Source: Bacillota bacterium (GTDB lineage: Bacteria > Bacillota > Clostridia > Acetivibrionales > DTU013). From it: DNA of 64,000 nt. Of this stretch, positions 1 to 7,649 are shown piece by piece. The position numbers were made by a program, and so were the translations under genes. Position 1 is the first letter of the stretch; every line of letters starts with the position of its first letter. The stretch is taken from positions 124,001-188,000 of the forward strand of contig JAEZMD010000017.1 in the NCBI GenBank assembly GCA_023435745.1, in the 5' to 3' direction. Below the pieces are notes generated by a model, which was not told the DNA's origin, made no database searches, and saw only the letters and a program-made list of their open reading frames with translations.

Positions 1-1
1 C

Positions 2-226
2 CTCGCTCTTAAGTTTATATCGCCCGGCTACGACGGCGTACCGGATAGACTGCTCCTGCTGCCCGGTGGACGCATAGCCTTTGCGGAAGTTAAAGCGCAT
101 GAAGTGAAACCCCGGCCTTTACAAATACGAAGGCATGAAATGCTCCGGCGCTTGGGATTCAAGGTGTACGTCATTGACGGTGAGGATCAGATCGGAGGGA
201 TACTGGATGAAATACGAGCCACATGA
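2..226 (+). CDS. VRR-NUC domain nuclease, 5' end outside window
   Basis: An open frame enters from the left edge and runs 74 codons to TGA. It reads as the core of the VRR-NUC (virus-type replication-repair nuclease) fold: the G-x-PDR element near the window edge, then the GRIAFAEVK strand carrying the E-x-K catalytic pair, then a helix ending LRRLGFKVYVID. The family is a small PD-(D/E)XK nuclease, usually about 90-100 residues, so only about 20 residues are missing. Phages usually encode it directly before an SNF2 helicase, as here; the next gene starts inside its last codons. The likely role is processing branched or recombining phage DNA together with that helicase. The fold is recognised from motifs; substrate is inferred. 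Confidence 0.85.
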   Translation, partial: LALKFISPGYDGVPDRLLLLPGGRIAFAEVKAHEVKPRPLQIRRHEMLRRLGFKVYVIDGEDQIGGILDEIRAT

Positions 227-1562
227 ATATCAGGAGTACGTCACCGATTTCATACTCTCCCACCCGATAGCAGCCGTCCTGTTGGAAATGGGCCTCGGGA
301 AAAGTGTCATCACACTGACCTCCATCTTCGACCTGACGCTGGATAGTTTCCTGATCCGCAAGGTGCTGGTGATCGCCCCGCTGCGAGTGGCCAGAGATAC
401 ATGGCCTGCCGAAATCACGAAGTGGGATCACCTGATCGGTCTCACGTACACCGTTGCTATCGGAAACGAGGCGCAACGAAAAGCGGCACTCTTACAGCGG
501 GCGCAAGTCTACCTCATAAATCGGGAAAACGTCGACTGGCTTATAAACAATAGCGGCATACCCTTTGACTACGACATGGTGGTCATCGATGAGCTGTCGT
601 CCTTCAAATCCCATTCCGCAAAGCGGTTCCGGGCGCTGCGGAAAGTGCGCCCTGGAGTAAAACGCATGGTGGGCCTTACTGGAACACCCTCCAGCAACGG
701 CCTTATGGACTTATGGGCGGAAATCGGCATCCTCGATATGGGTCAGCGGCTCGGGCGGTATATCTCCCGTTTCCGCGACGCCTATTTCACGCCGGATAAG
801 CGAAATCAGCAGGTTATCTTCAGCTATAAGCCGAAGCCCGGCGCCGAGGAAGCCATCTACCGCCTCATATCCGACATCACCATCAGCATGAAGAATACCG
901 ACTACCTGAAACTGCCCGATCTAGTGATCAACGAAATCCCTGTCCAACTGGATGCGGGTGAACGGCGCCACTATGAAACCATGAAGGCAGAAATGGTTCT
1001 CTCCCTCAAGGGCAAGGAAATCGACGCTGTCAACGCCGCAGCTTTATCCGGGAAACTACTCCAGATGGCCAACGGCGCGGTCTATGACGGCATCGGCGGA
1101 TTTGCCCGACTCCACGACCGCAAGCTGGACGCCTTGGGGGACGTGGTCGAGGCGGCCAACGGAAAACCCGTTCTTATAGCCTACTGGTTCAAGCATGACT
1201 TGGAGCGGATACTGGAGCGGTTTCCCGCCGAGCGGCTGGACAGCGCGGATTCCATAAAGCGGTGGAACGACGGCGATATCCCGATAGCCGTAATCCACCC
1301 CGCCTCCGCCGGGCATGGGCTGAATCTGCAGGCGGGTGGTTCCTGCCTTGTGTGGTTCGGGCTGACGTGGTCATTGGAGTTATACCAGCAGACAAACGCC
1401 CGGCTCTGGCGGCAAGGCCAAAAGGATACTGTGGTGATCCACCATATCATTGCAAAAGGCACAATTGACGAACAGGTCATGAAGGCCCTGAAACATAAGG
1501 ACAAAACCCAGACCGCCCTGATCGACGCGGTCAAGGCGAATCTGGAAGGAGGTGTGGCATGA
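207..1562 (+). CDS. SNF2-family DEAD/DEAH helicase-like ATPase (phage)
   Basis: This 451-residue protein has the SNF2/superfamily 2 motifs in order: motif I MGLGKS (28-33), motif II VIDE (126-129), motif III LTGTP (157-161), and a C-terminal RecA lobe ending in the arginine-finger motif VI NARLWRQGQ. It would translocate on duplex DNA using ATP and probably works with the overlapping VRR-NUC nuclease in replication or recombination. The ATG at 207 is chosen because GGAGGG lies 9 bases upstream and it couples to the preceding stop. An upstream in-frame ATG at 135 lies within the nuclease gene without a ribosome site. It is short compared with cellular SNF2 proteins, as is usual for phage versions. 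Confidence 0.9.
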   Translation: MKYEPHEYQEYVTDFILSHPIAAVLLEMGLGKSVITLTSIFDLTLDSFLIRKVLVIAPLRVARDTWPAEITKWDHLIGLTYTVAIGNEAQRKAALLQRAQVYLINRENVDWLINNSGIPFDYDMVVIDELSSFKSHSAKRFRALRKVRPGVKRMVGLTGTPSSNGLMDLWAEIGILDMGQRLGRYISRFRDAYFTPDKRNQQVIFSYKPKPGAEEAIYRLISDITISMKNTDYLKLPDLVINEIPVQLDAGERRHYETMKAEMVLSLKGKEIDAVNAAALSGKLLQMANGAVYDGIGGFARLHDRKLDALGDVVEAANGKPVLIAYWFKHDLERILERFPAERLDSADSIKRWNDGDIPIAVIHPASAGHGLNLQAGGSCLVWFGLTWSLELYQQTNARLWRQGQKDTVVIHHIIAKGTIDEQVMKALKHKDKTQTALIDAVKANLEGGVA

Positions 1563-1987
1563 CGAAGAGAGAGTTATCTCAGCTTTACTACTTAAACCGT
1601 GAAATTGAGGAACAGCAACGCAGGTTGGAGGAACTTGAATGCCTTGCCACCTCCTGTACCAGCCGTATTACCGGGATGCCCAAATCGCCGAATATTACGG
1701 ATAAGCTGTCAAAATACGCTGCGGAGATTGCCGATCTGCGCGGGCTGATTGACTTGAACATTAAGAAATGTTTTTATGAGCTCAACCGACTCAATCGTTA
1801 CATCAGTACTGTATCCGACAGCCAGATGCGGCAGATACTGTCACTTCGGTATATCAACGGCCTTACATGGCAGCAGATTGCCTTTTCAATCGGCGAGTAT
1901 GACGAAAGCTATGTCCGGCGCAAGCATAATAAATTCCTGCGGGACAGTGAGAACGGAAACCTGCCGAAAATGTCGGTTTTCAAGTGA
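1559..1987 (+). CDS. ArpU/RinA-like phage transcriptional activator
   Basis: This 142-residue protein has a charged, coiled-coil-like first half. Its C-terminal helix-turn-helix (about 90-130) contains ILSLRYINGLTWQQIAFSIG, the pattern of sigma-70 region 4 and of ArpU/RinA/DUF1492 phage regulators. These proteins switch on late gene expression in Gram-positive phages, and this gene is correctly placed just before the packaging genes. Its ATG overlaps the helicase stop (ATGA). A hairpin terminator follows 31 bases after its stop. It is a plausible reader of the repeated promoter-like elements at 4445, 5585 and 27122, but that link is only inferred. Confidence 0.75.
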   Translation: MTKRELSQLYYLNREIEEQQRRLEELECLATSCTSRITGMPKSPNITDKLSKYAAEIADLRGLIDLNIKKCFYELNRLNRYISTVSDSQMRQILSLRYINGLTWQQIAFSIGEYDESYVRRKHNKFLRDSENGNLPKMSVFK

Positions 1988-2018
1988 TAGAATGGCAGTA
2001 TGAAAAATATGCCGGAAG

Positions 2019-2053
2019 CCTTCGCGGGAGTGATCTCGCGAGGGTTTTTCTTT
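2019..2053 (+). terminator. Rho-independent terminator after the activator gene
   Basis: An 8-bp stem (CCTTCGCG pairing with CGCGAGGG through one G-U) encloses a 10-base loop and is followed directly by TTTTTCTTT. It separates the replication/regulator genes from the packaging genes, so the late genes need their own promoter or antitermination. Confidence 0.7.
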
Positions 2054-2074
2054 CCCTGATTCGAGGTGAACCCC

Positions 2075-2452
2075 ATGCCCTATAAACCCAAACGTCCGTG
2101 CTCCCACCCCGGCTGTCCCAAGCTGACGAACAGCAGGTTCTGTGAGGAACATGCAAAGCAGGAAGCTCGGCGATATGAACGTTACGATCGTGATCCGGCT
2201 GTAAAGAAACGTTACAACCGTACGTGGAAACGCATCCGTGACCGTTACATATCTGCCCACCCTCTCTGCGAGCGGTGTGAAAAGGAAGGCCGGATCATCC
2301 CTGCCGAGGAAGTACACCACATCAAGCCTCTTTCACGTGGAGGAACAAACGATACAAGTAACCTCATGGCCTTGTGTACTTCCTGTCACTCTGAAATTAC
2401 TGCTCGCGAGGGCGGAAGATGGAAAGAGGTTCGGGCTAAATTGTTGCCCTAA
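2075..2452 (+). CDS. HNH endonuclease
   Basis: This is a 125-residue HNH nuclease. It has an N-terminal zinc-binding cluster (CSHPGC...FCEEH) and the core CERC ... EVHHIKPLSRGG ... NLMALCTSCH, giving the two CxxC pairs and the catalytic HH and N/H positions. In HK97-type cos phages an HNH protein encoded next to terminase is needed for cos cleavage, and its position directly before the small terminase gene fits. ATG at 2075 is preferred over a GTG nine bases earlier because GAGGTG lies 4 bases upstream of it. Confidence 0.9.
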   Translation: MPYKPKRPCSHPGCPKLTNSRFCEEHAKQEARRYERYDRDPAVKKRYNRTWKRIRDRYISAHPLCERCEKEGRIIPAEEVHHIKPLSRGGTNDTSNLMALCTSCHSEITAREGGRWKEVRAKLLP

Positions 2453-2499
2453 CCTCTTTATAGTAAAAGTGGATGGTTCCAAAATGTAGAACCAACCAC

Positions 2500-2585
2500 C
2501 CCAGGGGCGGTCAAAATCTCTGTGACTTCTCTCGGGTGCAACGGGCGCGGGGCCACGCGCGAAAAAAGTCGGGTTCAAACGGGGG
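2500..2585 (+). other. Candidate cos region between HNH and small terminase
   Basis: The 167-base gap between HNH and terminase is non-coding. It contains GGGGCGGTCAAAATCTCTG, then a GC-rich inverted repeat (GCGCG-GGGCCA-CGCGC, 2545-2560), then an A-rich stretch. In HNH-encoding cos phages the cohesive end usually lies in exactly this interval. No nick position can be read from sequence alone. Confidence 0.4.
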
Positions 2586-2619
2586 ATTAAACCCAGTCAC
2601 TGCAAGGAGGTGAAGGCAC

Positions 2620-3198
2620 GTGGCAAAAGACGGGACAAATAGAGGCGGCCGCCGCGTGCGTGCCGGAGATAAACCGCAGCCTCTTGCGGATAAGATCGCG
2701 GCTGGCAAGGCCGCGAAGATATTTGAGCCGCCGGAGCTGCACCCCGACGCACTGCTCGAGGCAACTGACCTTGACGACGCGGCAGATTTGTACGGCGAGG
2801 ATATGCCGGAGCCCAGCGAGTATCTCCGGGCGCGGCAGAAGGACGGAAAGCCGCTGGACGCCGACGCTCTTTTCATAGAAACGTGGAAGTGGCTCAAGGA
2901 GCGCGGCTGCGAGAAGTTCGTAAACCCCAGGCTCATCGAAGCCTACGCGCAGGCGTTCACCCGCTTCATCCAGTGCGAGGAGGCCATCAGCCTGTACGGT
3001 CTGCTGGGCAAGCACCCCACCACCGGCGGCGCCATCGCCAGCCCGTTCGTGCAGATGAGCCAGTCGTTCCAGAAGCAGGCCAACCTCATCTGGTATGAGA
3101 TATTCGACATCGTGAAGCAGAACTGCACCACGGCTTTCGTCGGCAACCCGCAGGATGACATTATGGAAGCCCTGCTCTCAGGCAGGAGGGGTAGATAA
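2620..3198 (+). CDS. Terminase small subunit (P27 family-like)
   Basis: This 192-residue protein binds the packaging site and loads the large terminase. The N-terminus is basic and low-complexity. The central and C-terminal helices (from about 85) match P27-type small terminases: a long helical stretch with IETWKWLKERG, AYAQAFTRFIQCEEAI and a GGAIASPFVQMSQSF segment. The start is GTG, supported by AAGGAGG nine bases upstream. It opens the long late operon that runs to the terminator at 26421, although the large terminase is displaced by about 4.4 kb of accessory genes. Confidence 0.85.
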   Translation: MAKDGTNRGGRRVRAGDKPQPLADKIAAGKAAKIFEPPELHPDALLEATDLDDAADLYGEDMPEPSEYLRARQKDGKPLDADALFIETWKWLKERGCEKFVNPRLIEAYAQAFTRFIQCEEAISLYGLLGKHPTTGGAIASPFVQMSQSFQKQANLIWYEIFDIVKQNCTTAFVGNPQDDIMEALLSGRRGR

Positions 3199-3200
3199 AG

Positions 3201-4427
3201 ATGAACACAACCGAGCGTTTGGAAAAAGTGAATATAGACCGGCTGGTGCCCTATGCCCGGAATGCCCGCACCCACAGCAAGGAGCAGATACTTCAGCTGC
3301 GGGCCAGCCTTCGGGAGTTCGGTTTCGTCAATCCAGTCATCGTGGATAAAGACCTGAACATCATCGCTGGGCACGGTCGCGTCCTCGCCGCCAAGGAGGA
3401 AGGCATCACGGAAGTGCCCTGCGTGTTCGCCGAGCACCTGACGGAAGCGCAGAAGCGGGCATACATCATCGCCGACAACCGACTCGCCATGAACGCGGGC
3501 TGGGACGCCGAGATGCTGTCGGTCGAACTGGCCGAACTGCAGGGCGCCGACTTCGACGTGTCGCTCCTGGGCTTTGACGACGCGGAACTGAACAAACTCA
3601 TGGGCGGCGCCGAGAATGTAAAAGACGATGACTTCGACGTGGACGCCGAGCTCGCCAAGCCTGCCGTTACCAAGCCGGGTGACCTATGGCTGCTCGGGCG
3701 GCACCGGCTGGTGTGCGGCGACAGCACCCTGGCCCAGACCTTCGACCTGCTCATGGACGGTAAGAGCGCCAACCTTACGGTGACCGACCCGCCGTACAAC
3801 GTCAACTACGAAGGCGCGGCCGGTAAAATACGAAACGATAACATGGCCGATGAGAAGTTCTTTCAGTTCCTCCTGGACGCGTTCACCCTCACCGAAAAGG
3901 CGATGGCGAAGGACGCGTCCATTTATGTATTCCACGCTGACACCGAGGGGCTGAACTTCCGCCGGGCCTTTGCAGCCGCCGGTTTTTATCTCTCTGGAAC
4001 ATGCATCTGGAAGAAACAGAGCCTTGTGCTCAGCCGCTCCCCGTATCAGTGGCAGCATGAGCCGATCCTGTTCGGCTGGAAGAAGTCCGGCAAGCATGCC
4101 TGGTACTCCGACCGTAAGCAGTCCACCATATGGGAGTTCGATAAGCCCAAGAAAAATACCGACCATCCCACGATGAAGCCGGTGCCGCTGGTGGCTTACC
4201 CGATCCTCAACTCCAGCCTGACAGGATGCGTCGTACTCGACCCCTTCGGCGGGAGCGGCTCCACGCTCATCGCCTGCGAGCAGACAGAGCGCACCTGCTA
4301 CACCGTGGAACTGGATGAGAAGTTCTGCGACGTGATTGTGAAGCGGTATATCGAACAGATCGGCAGCGCGGATAATGTGTTTCTCATCCGGGACGGTGTG
4401 AAGACAGCCTTTGCCGATGTGCATTAA
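3201..4427 (+). CDS. ParB-domain / DNA (N4-cytosine or N6-adenine) methyltransferase fusion
   Basis: This 408-residue protein joins an N-terminal ParB/Srx-like domain (about 8-95; IIAGHGRVLAA is the nucleotide-binding loop) to a beta-class DNA methyltransferase. Motif IV is DPPY (near 195) and motif I is DPFGGSGST near 350, in the permuted order of the beta class, with the HPTMKP element between them. It would methylate phage or host DNA using S-adenosylmethionine. No restriction enzyme is adjacent, so it is an orphan and probably protects phage DNA or regulates. It lies 2 bases after the terminase stop with AGGAGGG upstream. Base specificity cannot be decided from sequence alone. Confidence 0.9.
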   Translation: MNTTERLEKVNIDRLVPYARNARTHSKEQILQLRASLREFGFVNPVIVDKDLNIIAGHGRVLAAKEEGITEVPCVFAEHLTEAQKRAYIIADNRLAMNAGWDAEMLSVELAELQGADFDVSLLGFDDAELNKLMGGAENVKDDDFDVDAELAKPAVTKPGDLWLLGRHRLVCGDSTLAQTFDLLMDGKSANLTVTDPPYNVNYEGAAGKIRNDNMADEKFFQFLLDAFTLTEKAMAKDASIYVFHADTEGLNFRRAFAAAGFYLSGTCIWKKQSLVLSRSPYQWQHEPILFGWKKSGKHAWYSDRKQSTIWEFDKPKKNTDHPTMKPVPLVAYPILNSSLTGCVVLDPFGGSGSTLIACEQTERTCYTVELDEKFCDVIVKRYIEQIGSADNVFLIRDGVKTAFADVH

Positions 4428-4444
4428 TTCCCGCTCGATATAAC

Positions 4445-4480
4445 TTGCTATTCCACAGCTTTAGAGTGATATATGTAGTC
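4445..4480 (+). promoter_or_regulatory. Repeated phage promoter-like element, copy A
   Basis: TTGCTA, 17 bases, then GATATATGTA; the spacer ends CTTTAGAGT. The 18 bases TTTAGAGTGATATATGTA (4460-4477) recur exactly at 5600-5617 and in modified form at 27137. It sits about 30 bases before the ATG of the next gene and just ahead of its AAGGAGG. Confidence 0.6.
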
Positions 4481-4506
4481 ACCAAAAGCTAAGGAGGCTC
4501 TCAAAC

Positions 4507-5316
4507 ATGGAAATCAGATTCAACGTAACAGGAGCCAGGCGTAAGGAACTGGTCGAAACGGCAGGCGGACTGCTCGGATGGGCGCCGGTATATAAAGGAG
4601 CGCCGAGCTTCGCCTACGTGGTGGCGAACATCACCATCAGCAAGGATGGCACCCTCTCCTTTGATGAGCGCACCGACGAGGAAACCGCGCGGAGGCTGCT
4701 GGAGGGATTGCATACGGCGGGCTTCGCTTCGGATGACCTGGATACCGGAATGCCCTGCGACATCGACGAGGTCATGGCGGACTTCCGCAGAGGCCCGGTC
4801 GAAATGTACATTCCCGAACTGGCGCCCCGCAGGAACCCCGACCACGACTACTACGCCGAGGGGCCATCGGAAAGGGACATTCCCGACAGCTTGACGATTG
4901 AGATGCCGCTGGAGGGCTTCACCGACACGGCGCTGGAAAACCTCGACCGGCTCATCGCCAGCAAAGCGGCGCTCATCAAAAAGGCCATCGGCGCCGAGGC
5001 CCTGCCCGTTGAGCGGACGGAGACGATGCTAAAGTTCCCATGGTTCCGCTTCGGCACCGAGCCAGAGGAAGTCGATGCTTACTCCCGCTTCATTTGCGCC
5101 CTCTGCGCAGCCGCCAAGGAGCAGCACCGCGTGACCGCCAAGGAGAAACCGGTCGACAATGAGAAGTTCGCCTTCCGGGTGTTCCTCATCCGGCTGGGCT
5201 TCGTGGGCGACGACTACAAAGTCGCGCGGAAGATTCTTCTAAAGAACCTGTCGGGCAACAGCGCCTTCAAGAACGGCGCTCCGCCCAAGGCCACGGAGGT
5301 AACGGCTGATGAATAA
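4507..5316 (+). CDS. Phage accessory protein (virulence-related/DUF type), unknown function
   Basis: This is a 269-residue protein of a kind often found in Clostridia prophages and labelled virulence-related; no biochemical role is known to me. There is no signal peptide or membrane segment. The C-terminal 50 residues contain NEKFAFRVFLIRLGFVGDDY and a K/R-rich LLKNLSGNSAFKNG tail. The same motif ends the amidoligase gene at 5662, so the two proteins share a domain and probably a partner. AAGGAGG lies ten bases before the ATG, and its own promoter-like element lies upstream. Confidence 0.6.
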   Translation: MEIRFNVTGARRKELVETAGGLLGWAPVYKGAPSFAYVVANITISKDGTLSFDERTDEETARRLLEGLHTAGFASDDLDTGMPCDIDEVMADFRRGPVEMYIPELAPRRNPDHDYYAEGPSERDIPDSLTIEMPLEGFTDTALENLDRLIASKAALIKKAIGAEALPVERTETMLKFPWFRFGTEPEEVDAYSRFICALCAAAKEQHRVTAKEKPVDNEKFAFRVFLIRLGFVGDDYKVARKILLKNLSGNSAFKNGAPPKATEVTADE

Positions 5317-5533
5317 GTTTCCCTCAAAGGAAACCGTGGAATGTCTCCGCAAGCAGTATCCCTCGGGCACCCGCGTGGAACTGGTCAGGATGAACGACCC
5401 CTACTCCAAACTAAAGCCCGGAGACAAGGGAACTGTGGACTTCGTGGACGACACCGGCACGATATTCTGTTCCTGGGACAGCGGCTCCACCCTCGGCGTC
5501 GTATACGGAGAGGACGCGGTGCGGAAGCTCTGA
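5309..5533 (+). CDS. DUF4314-type small protein
   Basis: This 74-residue protein matches the DUF4314 pattern: a short helical start followed by a beta-barrel-like segment GTRVELVRMNDPYSKLKPGDKGTV and IFCSWDSGSTLGVVYGEDAVRKL. The fold suggests an SH3/KOW-like barrel, but function is unknown. It overlaps the previous gene by 8 bases with GGAGG inside that gene's end, so translation is probably coupled. Phages carrying the amidoligase cassette commonly have it. Confidence 0.75.
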   Translation: MNKFPSKETVECLRKQYPSGTRVELVRMNDPYSKLKPGDKGTVDFVDDTGTIFCSWDSGSTLGVVYGEDAVRKL

Positions 5534-5584
5534 CGCCGCAGATGTACACCCATATATTGAGGATGTTTTTATCGCGGATATCGC

Positions 5585-5620
5585 TTGCTATATAAGCCTT
5601 TTAGAGTGATATATGTACAT
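5585..5620 (+). promoter_or_regulatory. Repeated phage promoter-like element, copy B
   Basis: TTGCTA, 17 bases, GATATATGTA; identical to copy A across TTTAGAGTGATATATGTA and with the same hexamer spacing. It sits about 42 bases before the GTG start of the amidoligase gene. Confidence 0.6.
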
Positions 5621-5661
5621 GCCGAAGGGCACAAAACATACACGCTCAGGAGGAAACCACA

Positions 5662-6561
5662 GTGTTTACAAGCAGATTCGGGATTGAGATTGAATTCACG
5701 GGCATCACGCGCGGCGAGGCCGCCAAGGTCGCGGCCGAATACCTCGGCGGTACGGTCACCGGTACCGGCGACTATTACGACACCAAGAAGGTCACGTCCC
5801 CCGATGGCCGGGTTTGGAAGATCATGAGCGACGGCAGCATCAACTGCGAGCGTAAGGAGCGCGGGAGCAAGGTCTCCGCCACCCGCGAGTACAGCGTTGA
5901 ACTGGTCAGCCCCATCCTTACCTACCACGAGGACATCGAGCGCCTGCAGGAACTGGTGCGCAGGCTGCGCAAGGCGGGTGCCTTCACCAACAGCAGCTGC
6001 GGCATTCACATCCACCTGGACGGCTCGAACCACACGCCGAAGAGCATACGGAACTTTGTGAACATCATCGCCAGCAAGAACGACCTTTTTTACAAGGCTC
6101 TGCAGATAGCCCCGGCCAGGATGAACTACTGCAAGAAGATGGATGCCCTTCTGGTTGAAAAGATGAACCGCCGCAAGCCCAAGACCATGAGGGCCATCGA
6201 GGAGATTTGGTACGCTGGCTATAGCGAGAGCCGCGACAGGCATTACCACAACAGCCGGTACCACTTCCTAAACCTGCACAGCTTTTTCACGGGCAACCAC
6301 ACGGTGGAACTGAGGGGCTTCAACAGCGAGCTCCACGCGGGGAAGGTCAGAAGCTACATTGTCCTGGCCCTGGCCCTCAACCACCAAGCCCTGACGCAGA
6401 AATGCGCATCGGCCAAGAAGCCGCAGACCGAGAACGAAAAGTTTGCCATGCGGACTTACCTGAACCGCATCGGCTTCATCGGCGAGGAGTTCGCCAACTG
6501 CCGCGAACACCTGACAGCCCACCTGGACGGCTCGGCGGCATGGCGATTTCGGGCGGCCTGA
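5662..6561 (+). CDS. Amidoligase enzyme (Amidoligase_2 family)
   Basis: This 299-residue protein is related to the glutamine-synthetase/gamma-glutamyl-cysteine-ligase fold. Signature elements are RFGIEIEFTGI at the N-terminus (metal-binding glutamates), DGSINCERK, REYSVELVSPIL, and SSCGIHIHLDGS (histidines near 118-120), followed by a FNSELHAGKVRSYIVLALAL helix. Such enzymes are predicted to form amide bonds, probably attaching an amino acid or amine to a peptide or protein using ATP. A gamma-glutamylcyclotransferase homologue follows 41 bases downstream, the pairing reported for this family in published comparative genomics. The start is GTG with AGGAGG upstream. The last 45 residues share a motif with the gene at 4507. 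Confidence 0.85.
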   Translation: MFTSRFGIEIEFTGITRGEAAKVAAEYLGGTVTGTGDYYDTKKVTSPDGRVWKIMSDGSINCERKERGSKVSATREYSVELVSPILTYHEDIERLQELVRRLRKAGAFTNSSCGIHIHLDGSNHTPKSIRNFVNIIASKNDLFYKALQIAPARMNYCKKMDALLVEKMNRRKPKTMRAIEEIWYAGYSESRDRHYHNSRYHFLNLHSFFTGNHTVELRGFNSELHAGKVRSYIVLALALNHQALTQKCASAKKPQTENEKFAMRTYLNRIGFIGEEFANCREHLTAHLDGSAAWRFRAA

Positions 6562-6602
6562 ACTGTCCAAAAAGCTAACACCCAAGAAGGAGGATACAGA
6601 TA

Positions 6603-7067
6603 GTGAATAAGAGATTGTACATTGCATACGGCTCCAACCTGAACATAGAGCAGATGGCGAACCGGTGCCCCACCGCGAAAGTGGTGGGTGCCAGCGCGAT
6701 GAAAGACTGGCGGCTCCTGTTCCGGGGCGCACACGCTGGCGCTGTGGCGACAGTAGAGCCTTTCGAAGGTGGCAGCGTTCCCGTATTGGTATGGGAGCTT
6801 ACCCCGGCGGACGAAGCCGCGCTCGACCGTTACGAGGGCTTCCCGTTCCTCTACCGCAAGGAAATCGTGCGCATACGGCTCGACGGCAAGACCGTTAAGG
6901 CCATGGTCTACGTGATGAACGAAGGCAAGCCACTCGGACAACCGAGCTGCTATTACTATTCCACAATACTGGATGGCTACAGGGACGCGGGCTTCGACTT
7001 GGATATCCTGCGCCGGGCCACCACCGACTCGGTGGAGACGGAGGAAACCGATGACCGAGAAGATTAA
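6603..7067 (+). CDS. Gamma-glutamylcyclotransferase-like (GGCT/AIG2) protein
   Basis: This 154-residue protein carries the GGCT/AIG2 signature YIAYGSNLN near the N-terminus and a catalytic-type acidic segment at DEAALDRYEGFPFLYRKEIV. The family cleaves gamma-glutamyl amides, releasing 5-oxoproline. Next to an amidoligase it would be the opposing or trimming activity of a gamma-glutamyl tagging cycle. The start is GTG, with AAGGAGG 13 bases upstream. The last ~15 residues are acidic and low-complexity. The next gene starts within its 3' end. Confidence 0.85.
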   Translation: MNKRLYIAYGSNLNIEQMANRCPTAKVVGASAMKDWRLLFRGAHAGAVATVEPFEGGSVPVLVWELTPADEAALDRYEGFPFLYRKEIVRIRLDGKTVKAMVYVMNEGKPLGQPSCYYYSTILDGYRDAGFDLDILRRATTDSVETEETDDRED

Positions 7068-7242
7068 AGAACAAATCCTCGCCATCCGGGACAGCGGCGT
7101 CACGAACATGTTCGACGTAAACCGCGTCCAGTACGAGGCCAACAAGCGCGGCTTTTACGAGCTGGTGGTGTTCCTGATAGACCACCGCGACCAGTATAGC
7201 CGCTTTATCCTGACCGGAGAGGACGGTGAAGCGGATGCGTAA
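7051..7242 (+). CDS. DUF5049-type small phage protein
   Basis: This 63-residue protein matches DUF5049: IKEQILAIRDSGVTNMFDVN followed by VQYEANKRGFYELVVFLIDH. It is small, helical and of unknown function. It overlaps the cyclotransferase gene by 17 bases, and GGAGG precedes its ATG by a few bases. It is a regular companion of the amidoligase/GGCT pair in Firmicutes phages. Confidence 0.7.
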   Translation: MTEKIKEQILAIRDSGVTNMFDVNRVQYEANKRGFYELVVFLIDHRDQYSRFILTGEDGEADA

Positions 7243-7534
7243 CGATGTTCTTTCCGAGCTGTTTTACGGCAACATCAATCCGGGAGACAAACAGTTCCGC
7301 AGAAATTCGGAATTCGGCAAAACTGCCGACATGGTCGGCAGGGCTGAAGAACGGCTGCGCGAGCTTTTGGATGGCGAAGGCAAGTCGGTACTCGAAAAGC
7401 TGATGTCGGGGCAGATGGCGCTCGATGCCATAACGGCTCGTGAGCATTTTATCGACGGTTTTCGGCTGGGCGCTCGGATTGCCTTGGCAACCATGAATGA
7501 TTCAAGCGAAAACCTGCTGCCGATAACCGACTGA
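7226..7534 (+). CDS. DUF6809-type small phage protein
   Basis: This protein of about 100 residues is all-helical and contains LYGNINPG-like and LDAITAREHFIDGFRLGARI segments typical of DUF6809. The family is found in prophages, often near the terminase large subunit; its function is unknown. Either GTG at 7226 or ATG at 7235 may be the start. The GGAGAGG at 7216 fits either. It overlaps the DUF5049 gene. Confidence 0.65.
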   Translation: MKRMRNDVLSELFYGNINPGDKQFRRNSEFGKTADMVGRAEERLRELLDGEGKSVLEKLMSGQMALDAITAREHFIDGFRLGARIALATMNDSSENLLPITD

Positions 7535-7552
7535 TACACTATAGAAATAACA

Positions 7553-7582
7553 GCGGTGGCTGTCCGTATGGACGGCTTCCGC
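7553..7582 (+). other. Imperfect RNA hairpin before the large terminase gene
   Basis: GCGG...GC.GTCC-GTAT-GGAC.GC...CCGC can fold as a stem with symmetric internal mismatches. No T run follows, so it is not a simple terminator. It is followed by a 10-base palindrome CGTATATACG (7584-7593) and a TTGACA at 7608. It may be an RNA processing or regulatory element ahead of terminase. Confidence 0.35.
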
Positions 7583-7649
7583 TCGTATATACGTTATGTG
7601 AGAACTCTTGACACGGATTCTTTTTTATTTGAAAAAGGAGGCGGTGCTT

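Noticed and set aside
3201..4427. Restriction-modification system
   Set aside because: Only the methyltransferase is present; the neighbouring genes are terminase and accessory phage proteins, and the HNH belongs to packaging.
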